Source: Ferruginibacter sp. (GTDB taxonomy: Bacteria > Bacteroidota > Bacteroidia > Chitinophagales > Chitinophagaceae). From it: 32,105 bases of DNA. Below, piece after piece: positions 16,518 through 25,240 of this stretch; the first letter of the stretch is position 1, and each line of letters opens with the position of its first letter. The DNA is taken from positions 1 through 32,105 of the forward strand of contig JAOQAK010000066.1 of NCBI GenBank assembly GCA_025963635.1. The letters run 5' to 3'. The notes under the pieces were generated by a model. It saw nothing but the letters and a program-made list of their open reading frames with translations. It searched no databases and was not told the origin of the DNA. The position numbers were made by a program, and so were the translations under genes.

Positions 16518-17840
16518 ATGCGCAAGTACCTGGTATTTCTCCCGCTGATGCTTTGTTCCGTTCTCTTTGCCCAGCAAAAGAATGGACTTGATACTATCCT
16601 GCAACAAATGCAGTTCACAGCTAAAGAACAGTTGATTGATAAATATTATCCCCGCAATATGGATACACTGTACGGCGGTTATTTAAGCAGCTTTAGCTAC
16701 GATATCAAGCCGGTGGGCGACCAGGATAAAATGATCGTTACGCAGGCCAGGCATACCTGGTCTACCGCCAAAGCAGCAATGTTTTACAAGGATACGGCCT
16801 ATATCAGCATGTCACGCCACGGCTTTCTTTTTTTAAGGGATAAAATGTGGGATTCGGTATACGGTGGCTTTTACAACCTGGTAACCCGGCAAGGAGTAGT
16901 AAAGAGCCAGGTAAAAGAAGCGTATGGAAATGCCTTCGGTATTTACGCTTTGGCCGCCTATTATGAATGCTCCCATGATACAGGCGCATTGAACCTCGCT
17001 AAAAAAGCTTTTAGCTGGCTTGAAAATCATAGTCATGATAAGGTATATAAAGGCTATTTTCAGCACCTCCAAAGAGATGGAACGCCGGTAAAAAGACCTG
17101 CTGCAACTGCCGGCCGTTCCGATCTTGGGTACAAGGATCAAAATAGTTCCATTCACCTGTTAGAGGCTTTTACAGAATTATGCCATGTGTGGCCCGATCC
17201 ACTGTTGAAAACCAGGCTACAGGAAATGCTGCTGTTGATTCGGGACAAGATGGTTACATCAAAAGGTTACCTGCAATTGTTTTTTACGCCCGAATGGAAA
17301 CCCGTTTCTTTTAGGGATTCATCTAAAGAAACCATCCTGCGGCAGCGCAACCTCGATCATGTTTCTTTTGGCCATGATGTTGAAACGGCTTACCTGATGA
17401 TGGAGGCTACTGAAGCATTGGGAATAAAACACGATCCCCTCACAATGAAAATTGGCAAACGAATGGTAGATCATGCACTGCGCAATGGCTGGGATAAAGT
17501 ACTCGGTGGTTTTTATGATGAAGGCTATTATTTCAAAAACAGTAGTTCCATCAAAATAATAAAAGAGAGTAAAAACTGGTGGGCGCAGGCAGAAGGATTA
17601 AACACATTGCTGATCATGGCAGATTTGTATCCTAATGACAGCATGCAATATCTTCAACACTTTAAAAAGCTTTGGCAATACGTTCAAACCTATCTTATTG
17701 ATCATGAGCACGGCGATTGGTATGAAGAAGGGCTCGACAAAGAACCCGAAAGAAAAACAGCCATGAAAGCCCATATCTGGAAAGGTACCTATCATAATTT
17801 CAGGGCACTAAGCAACTGCATCATGCGGTTGCAACAATAA
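16518..17840 (+). CDS. AGE-family sugar 2-epimerase with a signal peptide
   Basis: Starting at 16518 the protein has 440 residues and opens with a signal peptide, MRKYLVFLPLMLCSVLFAQQ; the frame extends to an ATG at 16407, but that would bury the signal behind 37 residues. The body is an (alpha/alpha)6 barrel of the N-acylglucosamine 2-epimerase superfamily, with TARHTWSTAKAAMFY-like and WDSVYGGFYNL segments. Conserved His candidates are H286 (FGHDVETAYLM), H419 (KAHIWKG) and H426 (YHNFRAL), plus WWAQAEGLN. The family includes cellobiose and mannobiose 2-epimerases, which are normally cytoplasmic, so the export signal is unusual. It closes the sugar-enzyme cluster, suggesting extracytoplasmic epimerisation of a released saccharide. 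Confidence 0.85.
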   Translation: MRKYLVFLPLMLCSVLFAQQKNGLDTILQQMQFTAKEQLIDKYYPRNMDTLYGGYLSSFSYDIKPVGDQDKMIVTQARHTWSTAKAAMFYKDTAYISMSRHGFLFLRDKMWDSVYGGFYNLVTRQGVVKSQVKEAYGNAFGIYALAAYYECSHDTGALNLAKKAFSWLENHSHDKVYKGYFQHLQRDGTPVKRPAATAGRSDLGYKDQNSSIHLLEAFTELCHVWPDPLLKTRLQEMLLLIRDKMVTSKGYLQLFFTPEWKPVSFRDSSKETILRQRNLDHVSFGHDVETAYLMMEATEALGIKHDPLTMKIGKRMVDHALRNGWDKVLGGFYDEGYYFKNSSSIKIIKESKNWWAQAEGLNTLLIMADLYPNDSMQYLQHFKKLWQYVQTYLIDHEHGDWYEEGLDKEPERKTAMKAHIWKGTYHNFRALSNCIMRLQQ

Positions 17841-17909
17841 TAGTACGGGCCTTTATTGAATTCCCGAGGTTGCTAAAGCATTCCAACTCCTTTAGTTAAC
17901 ATGCGCTCC

Positions 17910-17942
17910 AGACCTCACAGGTTTTAAAAACCTGCGAGGTCT
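17910..17942. repeat. Palindromic intergenic repeat, copy 1
   Basis: AGACCTCACAGG and CCTGCGAGGTCT pair with a single G-T position around TTTTAAAAA. The core CCTCACAGGTTTTAAAAACC is identical to the copy at 31791-31821, which is a perfect palindrome. Two copies 14 kb apart, both just downstream of genes, indicate a dispersed REP-like element rather than a chance terminator. Confidence 0.85.
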
Positions 17943-18056
17943 ATTCTGCCTTGTCGATTTTCACCTCATTTGGAAACCCTTGATTTTTCTTGTTTTCCGC
18001 TTACCCGGTTACTCCATCACTTTTCGCCGCCGCCGTTTTTTGAGTATATTTGCTCA

Positions 18057-18410
18057 ATGCAGAAAAGCTCCATATTTTATTTTTTATTACCTGTTTTACT
18101 TAGCCTTGCTTTTAAGAGCGAGTGCAAGGCTATGGGCAGTACGAAATTAAATGTTGATTTTCATCATGCTGCTGTTTATTCAATGCCCGCCGGGCATCAA
18201 TCGGCGGCATTAATCAGTCCCTGTCATAACTCTATTGCCGGTGCAACCACCCAGGGTATTGCATTCCAACTTTGCAGTCATTCAGAGGGCAATCCAAATG
18301 CTTTAAAGGGCTGGTCTATTCTTCCCCCTGGCGTTTCAGGCACGGCAGATGGCTTTTCGCAACAGGACAAATATCTTTCCGGTATTTATCCTTCCCATAA
18401 TTTCTGGTAA
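18057..18410 (+). CDS. Small exported protein of unknown function
   Basis: Starting at the ATG at 18057 gives 117 residues with a signal peptide (MQKSSIFYFLLPVLLSLAFK); the frame opens at 17970, but that start would put 29 residues ahead of the signal. The mature part, beginning about residue 26, has no domain I recognise. It contains two Cys (SPCHNS and QLCSHSEG), several His and an acid-poor, Gly/Ser/Pro-rich composition ending in YLSGIYPSHNFW. It stands alone between the palindromic repeat and the antiporter gene. It may be a lineage-specific protein; an accidental open frame is possible, although the signal peptide argues for a gene. Confidence 0.5.
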   Translation: MQKSSIFYFLLPVLLSLAFKSECKAMGSTKLNVDFHHAAVYSMPAGHQSAALISPCHNSIAGATTQGIAFQLCSHSEGNPNALKGWSILPPGVSGTADGFSQQDKYLSGIYPSHNFW

Positions 18411-18587
18411 TTATCCGCACTCTTTTTTATCCACTGAACATTATCCTTTTAACGTTACAATCACTATTAATTCTGTCGATAACTGGGGTTGATGATTGGT
18501 ATTAGCTGCATTCAATACATATTGAAAAGCCATGCTTGCCCAATATGGCGGCCATTTTTAATTCTTAATTTTTAACTTGTCAAACCG

Positions 18588-20066
18588 GTGGTAATAGAAC
18601 CAGGAAATATTTTATTGATCGGGTCAATCCTGTTGCTCATTAGCATTATTGCGGGCAAAACTACGAGTAAACTCGGGGTGCCTACCCTGATCTTCTTTTT
18701 AGTTGTAGGGATACTGGCTGGCTCTGAAGGAATCGGGGGCATTCATTTTGCCAATGCACAAGTGGCACAATTCATCGGGATTGTGGCGCTTAACTTTATA
18801 TTGTTCTCCGGTGGATTGGATACCAATTGGAAAACGATCCAACCCGTTCTATCCAAAGGTATCATGCTGTCAACACTGGGAGTTCTTTTGACCGCGTTTT
18901 CCGTTGGGATATTTGTGCACCTGGTGTTTGATTTTACACTTGCAGAAGGCGTATTGCTGGGCGCTATTGTATCTGCCACCGATGCCGCAGCAGTATTTTC
19001 AATCCTTCGCAGTAAGGGCATTGGCTTAAAAGGTTACCTGCGCCCGCTGCTCGAACTGGAAAGCGGAAGCAACGACCCAATGGCTTATTTTCTTACCATC
19101 TCCTTAACCACGATTGTAGCAACCAATCATGCCGATTTTGCGGAACTGATTGTTTCCTTCTTAAAGGAATTTATCATCGGCGGCGCTATTGGTTATTTAA
19201 TGGGGAGAGCAGGTTTGTGGCTCATTAACAATATTAAGCTTGAAACAGAAGGCTTGTACCCTGTGCTTACCATTGCACTTGCCATGCTTACTTATTCGGC
19301 CACCCATTTCATCGGCGGCAACGGGTTTTTAGCCATTTATGTTTCAGCAATTGTTTTGGGCAATAGCAATTTCATTCATAAGCGAAGTTTGATCAGGTTT
19401 TACGATGGGCAGGCATGGCTGATGCAGATCATCCTGTTTCTAACACTTGGACTATTGGTGTTTCCATCGCACATGTTTCCAATCATCGGTATGGGCCTGC
19501 TGATCTCCGCTTTCCTGATCATAGTTGCCCGCCCGATCGGCGTATTCGTCAGCCTGGCATTTTTTAAAACCAATCTCAGAAGCAGGATATTTTTATCCTG
19601 GGTTGGATTGCGTGGAGGGGTTCCCATTGTGTTTGCGACCTATCCTCTGCTGGCAGGGATCGGAAAAGCAGAAATAATTTTCAACCTGGTCTTTTTTATT
19701 TCTGTTACCTCGGTGCTGCTGCAGGGCACTACACTTGCTTACATAGCAAAACTGCTTCATCTCGATATTCCTTCCAAGGCAAAGCGGCGAACCGATCTTG
19801 AGATATCAGACAACGCCAAAAGAGAGAAAGTGCAGGTGGTAATTGATGCAGGTAATACTGCTATCGGGAAAATGGTGGTAGAGCTGGATTTTCCGAAAGC
19901 AGCCCAGATCATGACCGTAAAAAGGGGGAACGATTACATCATCCCGGTGGGATCTACCCGGATACAGGCAGATGACAAATTATTTATACTTGCGGAAGAT
20001 AAACACACGGTTGAACTGGTGTACAACTCGTTGCACCTGCCGGCACCGGGGATACAGCCGCAATAG
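18588..20066 (+). CDS. nhaP2: Potassium/proton antiporter, NhaP2/CvrA type
   Basis: A 492-residue CPA1 antiporter of the inner membrane with about twelve hydrophobic segments in residues 5-395 and a cytosolic RCK_C (TrkA-C) regulatory domain in about 410-485 (VVIDAGNTAIGKMVVELDFP...GSTRIQADDKLFILAE). GAIVSATDAAAVFSILRSKG and LELESGSNDPMAYFLT are the conserved ion-binding helices, including the TD and ND pairs. LSWVGLRGGVPIVFATYP is the conserved arginine-containing helix. The start must be GTG at 18588: an in-frame TAA lies at 18573-18575 and the next ATG would remove the first two helices. It appears monocistronic. K+/H+ rather than Na+/H+ exchange is inferred from the NhaP2-like C-terminal domain. 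Confidence 0.9.
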   Translation: MVIEPGNILLIGSILLLISIIAGKTTSKLGVPTLIFFLVVGILAGSEGIGGIHFANAQVAQFIGIVALNFILFSGGLDTNWKTIQPVLSKGIMLSTLGVLLTAFSVGIFVHLVFDFTLAEGVLLGAIVSATDAAAVFSILRSKGIGLKGYLRPLLELESGSNDPMAYFLTISLTTIVATNHADFAELIVSFLKEFIIGGAIGYLMGRAGLWLINNIKLETEGLYPVLTIALAMLTYSATHFIGGNGFLAIYVSAIVLGNSNFIHKRSLIRFYDGQAWLMQIILFLTLGLLVFPSHMFPIIGMGLLISAFLIIVARPIGVFVSLAFFKTNLRSRIFLSWVGLRGGVPIVFATYPLLAGIGKAEIIFNLVFFISVTSVLLQGTTLAYIAKLLHLDIPSKAKRRTDLEISDNAKREKVQVVIDAGNTAIGKMVVELDFPKAAQIMTVKRGNDYIIPVGSTRIQADDKLFILAEDKHTVELVYNSLHLPAPGIQPQ

Positions 20067-20115
20067 TAGATCTTCAGTTTCGAATCAAAACATTTCGACG
20101 GCTTAACTTTCACCA

Positions 20116-20562
20116 TTATAAATTGATCTTTAAACTGATCGAAGGAACCCATTTGTAGCAGACCGTGCTTCCCTGGAATCGGGGCGCCATGTCATTCACA
20201 ACAGAGAGCGCATACGCCTTTCGTTTATTTCTATTAGCTGCTTTGAACAGTGGGATGCTGCCCAGCATTGCTGCGCCACCAGTGATAATCAGCACACTCA
20301 CCAATGCATCATGATTGGTACTTGTGTTGTCGGTAAAAAGATTGTCAAGGTCATTACTAAGGTCATTCGTGGCTACAACGGCACCAATAAGAAATAAAGT
20401 TCCTCCCCCAATCAGTGAAACCAGGCCGCCTGTTTTCTGGCTTTTACTTTTTTTGAGGTAATCTTCTTTTGTAAGAAGTGTTTTAGAAGCTTCCGATGTT
20501 TCCTGCGCAAAGGAACTCAGCATTGCGCTCATGCAAACAATAACGATGATGACTCTTTTCAT
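20116..20562 (-). CDS. Exported or membrane protein of unknown function
   Basis: A 148-residue protein with a signal peptide (MKRVIIVIVCMSAMLSSFAQ, probable cut after FAQ). A basic stretch (YLKKSKSQKTGG) precedes two hydrophobic segments, near residues 47-66 (LVSLIGGGTLFLIGAVVATN) and 88-108 (ALVSVLIITGGAAMLGSIPL), separated by an acidic loop (DLSNDLDNLFTDN). The rest, ending in SISLKINL, is probably periplasmic. This resembles small Bacteroidota envelope proteins with glycine-rich double helices, for which I know no function. It lies after a similarly exported frameshifted gene on the same strand and is convergent with the antiporter gene. Confidence 0.7.
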   Translation of the reverse strand: MKRVIIVIVCMSAMLSSFAQETSEASKTLLTKEDYLKKSKSQKTGGLVSLIGGGTLFLIGAVVATNDLSNDLDNLFTDNTSTNHDALVSVLIITGGAAMLGSIPLFKAANRNKRKAYALSVVNDMAPRFQGSTVCYKWVPSISLKINL

Positions 20563-20625
20563 ATCTTGTTTTTTGAAGGTTTAGAATGTTTATTATGATA
20601 AACTAATTGGGTAAAATAATTATGA

Positions 20626-21134
20626 TCAATAGATCGACAAAGCTTTTAATCGTGCCCGCTTTTCTTCAAACCGCTGCTGGTTTTTATTGATAGGGATTCC
20701 GAACCGGAGCACAGGCGCTGAAAATGCACCGATCATCAACCCTAATCCTGCTCCACCGGCGATGCTGTACAAAAATGTTTTATCGGAGATATAAATACCA
20801 TAGTCATACAATTTGGATGGTATCAGCGTGCCCCATAAGATACCGGCTCCCCAAAGCCCCCTATCATGCTTTTTACCAACGCATTTTTTCTCTTAAAGCT
20901 GATCTTCTGGATGCCTGCCACTTCGATCCTTACCGGTAGGTCGTTGTATCTTTTTCCGGCGATGACCCTGATATTGGAGTCACTTACATAATACAGCCTT
21001 CCTTTATAAATACCATTATCCGTAGTTACTCTTATGAATAGCTTTTCTCTATATAGCTTTTCATCTTTTTGTGCTGGCAGCATTTCATTTGCCGCAATGA
21101 AAAGAATTAGTAAAAAGCGCCACTTTTTCACCAT
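20626..21134 (-). pseudogene. Exported two-part membrane protein gene broken by a -1 frameshift
   Basis: Two overlapping frames make one protein. The first part (from 21134) has a signal peptide (MVKKWRFLLILFIAANEMLP) and a beta-rich region (IYKGRLYYVSDSNIRVIAGK...GIQKISFKRKNALVKSMIGG). After the C5 run at 20857-20861 it goes out of frame and stops at 20823. Adding one base there gives continuous sequence GGLWGAGILWGTLIPSKLYD, continuing as YGIYISDKTFLYSIAGGAGLG and ending KRARLKALSIY at 20626, a 169-residue product with glycine-rich membrane helices. A homopolymer sequencing error, a recent mutation or phase variation would each explain this. Function is unknown; the gene is followed by a comparable exported gene 63 bases downstream. 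Confidence 0.75.
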
Positions 21135-21577
21135 ACCAACTTTATTTATATAAAGCGGAACTGTTATAAACAGCAGTCATCAGCATCAATAATTTCCCAG
21201 GGAAGCGATTGTGCACAGGATTTGATCAGGAATTGCTCCCGGGTTTTATCCACACAGCGATATTCAATAGAAAATTAATAAAAAGAAACAAATATTTATA
21301 GCGCAATTCGTAATCGGTTGGTATTTGATCGGAACCGGTATTTTAAAAATGTACACGGCCTTTTTAAACGGTTGTGATATAAGGAGTGGCCGGTTGTAAA
21401 CGTAACCGGTTCTTTAAATAGATTTCGATGGTTAAACTGTAAGGCTTTTGCGATATGCCTATGTTCCGCAGTCTTCCTGGTAGTATTCGCAACAATAATT
21501 TTGTAACCCTGATAAAAGCAGTTAATTTTATAAGGATTGTTTGCCATGTATTATTTCTCATTTAAATTCCAGTAAAT
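21135..21577. other. Intergenic region between divergent genes, no gene seen
   Basis: These 443 bases separate the frameshifted exported gene (minus) from the large transglutaminase/ligase gene (plus). The minus strand has an open frame at 21296-21547, but its product is basic, without a signal, helix pattern or recognisable family, and I do not call it. Short CCGGTT/AACCGG words recur (e.g. around 21333, 21391 and 21403) without forming a regular array. Promoters for both genes must lie here; I could not place them. Confidence 0.5.
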
Positions 21578-24500
21578 ATGGCAATCCGAGTAGCAATTAA
21601 CCACAAGACAACCTATAGCTACGACCGTCTGGTAAGTCTTTCTCCTCATATTTTCAGATTGCGTCCTGCAGTTCATTCCCGTACGATGATCGAAGCCTAT
21701 TCTTTCAAAATTTCACCAAAAGAACATTTTATCAACTGGCAGCAGGATCCATTTGGCAATTACCAGGCAAGGGTGGTCTTTCCTGAAAAAACGAAGGAAT
21801 TAAGTGTTGAAGTGGAAGTAATTGCCAATATGGTGGTGATTAATCCATTCGACTTTTTTGTAGAAGAGTATGCTGAAAATTATCCCTTCCGCTATGAAGA
21901 ACAATTGCGGAAAGAACTGATACCTTATTTTGAATTCAAAGAATATGGCCCACAGCTGCGGCAGTGGATTGCGGGCATCGACAGAAGTCCCAAAACGATC
22001 AACGATTTTTTGGTGTATATCAACCGGAAGTTGAACAAGGATATTAGTTACTCCATCCGGATGGAAGTGGGCGTACAAACATGCGAAGAAACGCTTACCA
22101 AAGCCCTGGGCTCCTGCAGGGATTCGGCCTGGTTACTGGTGCAGATATTAAGGCATCTCGGGTTGGCTGCACGTTTTGTTTCGGGGTACCTGGTTCAGTT
22201 AACTGCAGATATCAAGTCACTCGATGGCCCTTCAGGACCCGAAAAGGACTTCACCGATCTGCATGCATGGACAGAAGTGTATATCCCCGGCGCCGGATGG
22301 ATCGGGCTTGATCCTACTTCGGGTTTATTTGCCGGTGAAGGACATATCCCCTTGGCCTGTACACCCGATTTCGCAAGTGCAGCCCCGGTAGAAGGGGCCA
22401 CCGATCAATGCGAAACCACCTTTACTTTTTCCAATACGGTTAGCCGCATTCACGAAGACCCAAGGGTGACTAAGCCTTACACCGAAGAACAATGGGTGGC
22501 GATCAATGCCACCGGTTTAAAAGTAGATGAAGACCTTGAACAAGGGGATGTAAAAATGACCATGGGTGGAGAACCCACTTTTGTTTCGATTGATGATATG
22601 GAAGCGGAAGAATGGAATACAGCGGCGGATGGAAGCCAGAAACGCCTTCTTTCGCATGAACTTATTTTCCGACTGCGTGCTAAATTTGGCTCAAATGGTA
22701 TGATCCATTATGGACAGGGAAAATGGTATCCGGGCGAACCGTTACCAAGATGGCAATACGGGTTGTTCTGGAGAAAAGATCATTATCCCATCTGGAAAAA
22801 CATCCAGCTAATCGCCCATGAGGACAAGGAAAAGACATTTACTCATGAAGAAGCCCGGCAATTTGCCGTTGACCTGGCGAAGCAGTTGGCCATTTCTCCT
22901 GAAAATATCAGTGTAGCTTATGAAGATGTTTTTTACTTTTTGTGGGCAGAAGGGAAAGCGCCCGTAAACATTGATCTTTCCAAAGTGAATATGAAGGATG
23001 AGCTGGAAAGAAAAACCCTCTCACAATTATTGGATAAAGGGCTGGACACGCCGGCAGGATTTGCGCTTCCACTAAAATGGAACTATGAGAATAGCAGTTG
23101 GAAAAGTTGTAAATGGATATTAAAAAGGCAGGAATTATTTCTTATTCCCGGTAACTCGCCCATGGGTTTGCGCCTGCCACTGGATTCACTTCCTGCAGTT
23201 GCTAAGGAAGATGAGCCGCGGACAGTAGAACGAAGTTTATTTGAAGACTTGCCCGAACTGGAACATTATGATGAGACCATTGTGTCGAGGTATGATACGC
23301 TCACTGTTCATCCGCCAAAGCAAGCGAAAATAGCCTATGCCGTAGTGGAGGAAAAGAAGTGGGATCCTTTTAAACCTAAAAAAAAGGTGGAAGTAAAAGA
23401 GCCGGAGGTGAAGCCTTCGTTTGAAGTGGAATCCATCAAAACAGCCATCTGTATAGAGCCCAGGGATGGCTTCATTTATATTTTTATTCCCCCGATGGAC
23501 TACCTGGAACATTATCTCGACATGGTAGCATCCATTGAAGCTACTGCGGAAAGATTACAGATCCCGGTACGCATTGAGGGATATGAACCACCGCGTGATT
23601 ACAGGATGGAACGATTGGTCGTGTCACCCGATCCGGGAGTAATCGAAGTAAATATTCATCCCGCAAAAAACTGGAAAGAACTTACAGGCATCATTGACAC
23701 TTTATACGACCAGGCATTTCTCTCAAGGCTGGGCACGGAAAAATTTATGCTTGATGGCAGGCACACCGGTACAGGCGGGGGCAATCATATCACTATTGGC
23801 GGTGCTTCCCCTTCGGAAAGCCCGATGTTGCGAAGGCCGGATTTGCTGCGCAGTTTGATTACCTATTGGCAGCATCATCCCGGTTTATCCTACCTGTTTT
23901 CAAGTGCATTTATTGGTCCTACGAGCCAGGCTCCCCGGATCGATGAGGGCAGGGATGAGAAGTTGTATGAAATGGAGATTGCCTTTAGCCAGGTTCCTGA
24001 AAACGGCTTTATTCCGTTCTGGATTGTAGACCGCATCTTCAGGCATTTGTTAACCGATATCACGGGCAATACCCATCGCTCAGAATTTTGTATCGACAAA
24101 TTGTATTCACCGGATTCTTCTTCCGGCAGGCTGGGCATTCTCGAATTCAGGGCCTTTGATATGCCGCCGCATAAAGAGATGAGTCTCGTACAAATGCTAC
24201 TGATCCGGGCCTTGATTGCCTGGTTCTGGAAAAAGCCTTATAAGCACGAACTGGTAAGATGGGGCACCGAGCTGCATGATAAATTCATGCTATCGCATTA
24301 TGTGCGTGAAGACATGAAGGAAGTGGTGAACGATTTAAATGATGCCGGTTATCCATTCGACATCAGCTGGTTTGAGCCTTTCTTTGAATTCCGGTTCCCG
24401 CATTATGGTACGGTGCAGTTTCAAAATATCGAAATGGAAATACGCATGGGTATCGAGCCCTGGCATGTTTTGGGCGAAGAAATGACCAGCGCAGGCACGG

Positions 24501-25009
24501 CAAGGTTTGTTGATTCTTCTCTTGAAAAAGTACAGGTAAAACTGAAAGGCCTGAATGGCAGCCGCTATATTTTATTATGCAATGGCAGCAGGGTTCCTTT
24601 GAAACCTACTACTATAAAGGGCGAATTTGTCTGTGGAATCCGTTACCGGGCATGGCAGCCCCCATCCGCTTTGCATCCTACCATTGGCATTGATGCACCG
24701 CTTACTTTTGATATTGTGGATACCTGGAACAGCCGTTCTATTGGGGGCTGTACGTATTATGTGGCCCATCCCGGGGGAAGAAGTTATGAAGTTTTTCCTA
24801 TCAACAGCTATGAAGCGGAAAGCCGACGGTGGAACCGGTTCAGCAATACCAGTCATACACAGGAAGTATTGAGACCGTCGCCCGGCTTGGAAGTTGTGCA
24901 GCACTATATAGCGCAGGATCGGGATCCGTTTTTCTACGATGCACCGCCATTGATCATTAACAAGGAATATCCTTATACATTAGACCTGCGGCAGTTCTGG
25001 AAAAAATGA
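21578..25009 (+). CDS. Transglutaminase fused to a DUF2126 glutamine-synthetase-like ligase
   Basis: A 1143-residue cytoplasmic protein without a signal peptide. Residues 1-300 are a bacterial transglutaminase-like unit: beta-rich N-terminus (MAIRVAINHKTTYSYDRLVS), then Cys180 (GSCRDSAWLL), His229 (LHAWTEV) and Asp245 (GLDPTSG) as the cysteine-protease-type triad. From about 329 (MTMGGEPTFVSIDD) the DUF2126 region begins. It is interrupted by a Lys/Glu/Pro-rich linker at 590-625 and includes a glycine-rich His loop (GTGGGNHITIGG, His737) and LEFRAFDMPPH (E856, R858, H865), which look like the nucleotide/metal region of glutamine-synthetase-fold ligases. Published comparative genomics groups such ligases with ATP-grasp and alpha-E proteins in a proposed peptide-tagging pathway. 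The partner genes are convergent at 25241-30029. Confidence 0.9.
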   Translation: MAIRVAINHKTTYSYDRLVSLSPHIFRLRPAVHSRTMIEAYSFKISPKEHFINWQQDPFGNYQARVVFPEKTKELSVEVEVIANMVVINPFDFFVEEYAENYPFRYEEQLRKELIPYFEFKEYGPQLRQWIAGIDRSPKTINDFLVYINRKLNKDISYSIRMEVGVQTCEETLTKALGSCRDSAWLLVQILRHLGLAARFVSGYLVQLTADIKSLDGPSGPEKDFTDLHAWTEVYIPGAGWIGLDPTSGLFAGEGHIPLACTPDFASAAPVEGATDQCETTFTFSNTVSRIHEDPRVTKPYTEEQWVAINATGLKVDEDLEQGDVKMTMGGEPTFVSIDDMEAEEWNTAADGSQKRLLSHELIFRLRAKFGSNGMIHYGQGKWYPGEPLPRWQYGLFWRKDHYPIWKNIQLIAHEDKEKTFTHEEARQFAVDLAKQLAISPENISVAYEDVFYFLWAEGKAPVNIDLSKVNMKDELERKTLSQLLDKGLDTPAGFALPLKWNYENSSWKSCKWILKRQELFLIPGNSPMGLRLPLDSLPAVAKEDEPRTVERSLFEDLPELEHYDETIVSRYDTLTVHPPKQAKIAYAVVEEKKWDPFKPKKKVEVKEPEVKPSFEVESIKTAICIEPRDGFIYIFIPPMDYLEHYLDMVASIEATAERLQIPVRIEGYEPPRDYRMERLVVSPDPGVIEVNIHPAKNWKELTGIIDTLYDQAFLSRLGTEKFMLDGRHTGTGGGNHITIGGASPSESPMLRRPDLLRSLITYWQHHPGLSYLFSSAFIGPTSQAPRIDEGRDEKLYEMEIAFSQVPENGFIPFWIVDRIFRHLLTDITGNTHRSEFCIDKLYSPDSSSGRLGILEFRAFDMPPHKEMSLVQMLLIRALIAWFWKKPYKHELVRWGTELHDKFMLSHYVREDMKEVVNDLNDAGYPFDISWFEPFFEFRFPHYGTVQFQNIEMEIRMGIEPWHVLGEEMTSAGTARFVDSSLEKVQVKLKGLNGSRYILLCNGSRVPLKPTTIKGEFVCGIRYRAWQPPSALHPTIGIDAPLTFDIVDTWNSRSIGGCTYYVAHPGGRSYEVFPINSYEAESRRWNRFSNTSHTQEVLRPSPGLEVVQHYIAQDRDPFFYDAPPLIINKEYPYTLDLRQFWKK

Positions 25010-25022
25010 TTCCACGCGGTTA

Positions 25023-25233
25023 ATTTCACGCAAAGACGCAAAGGAGCAAAGAAGGTAAGAAATTGATTCTCTGTTGGGCCACTCCTTTGCTTTTTACGAG
25101 AAGAGGCTAAGCTGCGTTTGAGTTTATCCGTGTCCACTAGTAATCTCACGAGAAACGTAAAAGAGGATAAGAAATAAATTAGAGGGTTTTATTTTCCTTT
25201 GCGCCTTCGCTCCTTTGCGTCTCTGCGTGAAAT
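25023..25233. repeat. Inverted repeat pair with degenerate internal copies
   Basis: ATTTCACGCAAAGACGCAAA at 25023-25042, continuing GGAGCAAAG, is the near-perfect complement of CTTCGCTCC followed by TTTGCGTCTCTGCGTGAAAT (25205-25233). A degenerate direct copy, ATCTCACGAGAAACGTAAAA, starts near 25143 and another, CTCCTTTGCTTTTTACGAGA, lies near 25082. The array fills the space between the convergent ends of the ligase and peptidase genes. Sequences of this kind (TTTCACGCAAAGACGC) recur between genes in Bacteroidota; a fold-back transcript end serving both genes is plausible. Confidence 0.75.
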
Positions 25234-25240
25234 CAAAAAA

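Noticed and set aside
21296..21547. Minus-strand 83-codon open frame in the intergenic region
   Set aside because: Basic composition without domain, signal or helix pattern; an overlapping alternative frame exists in the same stretch, as expected of non-coding DNA.
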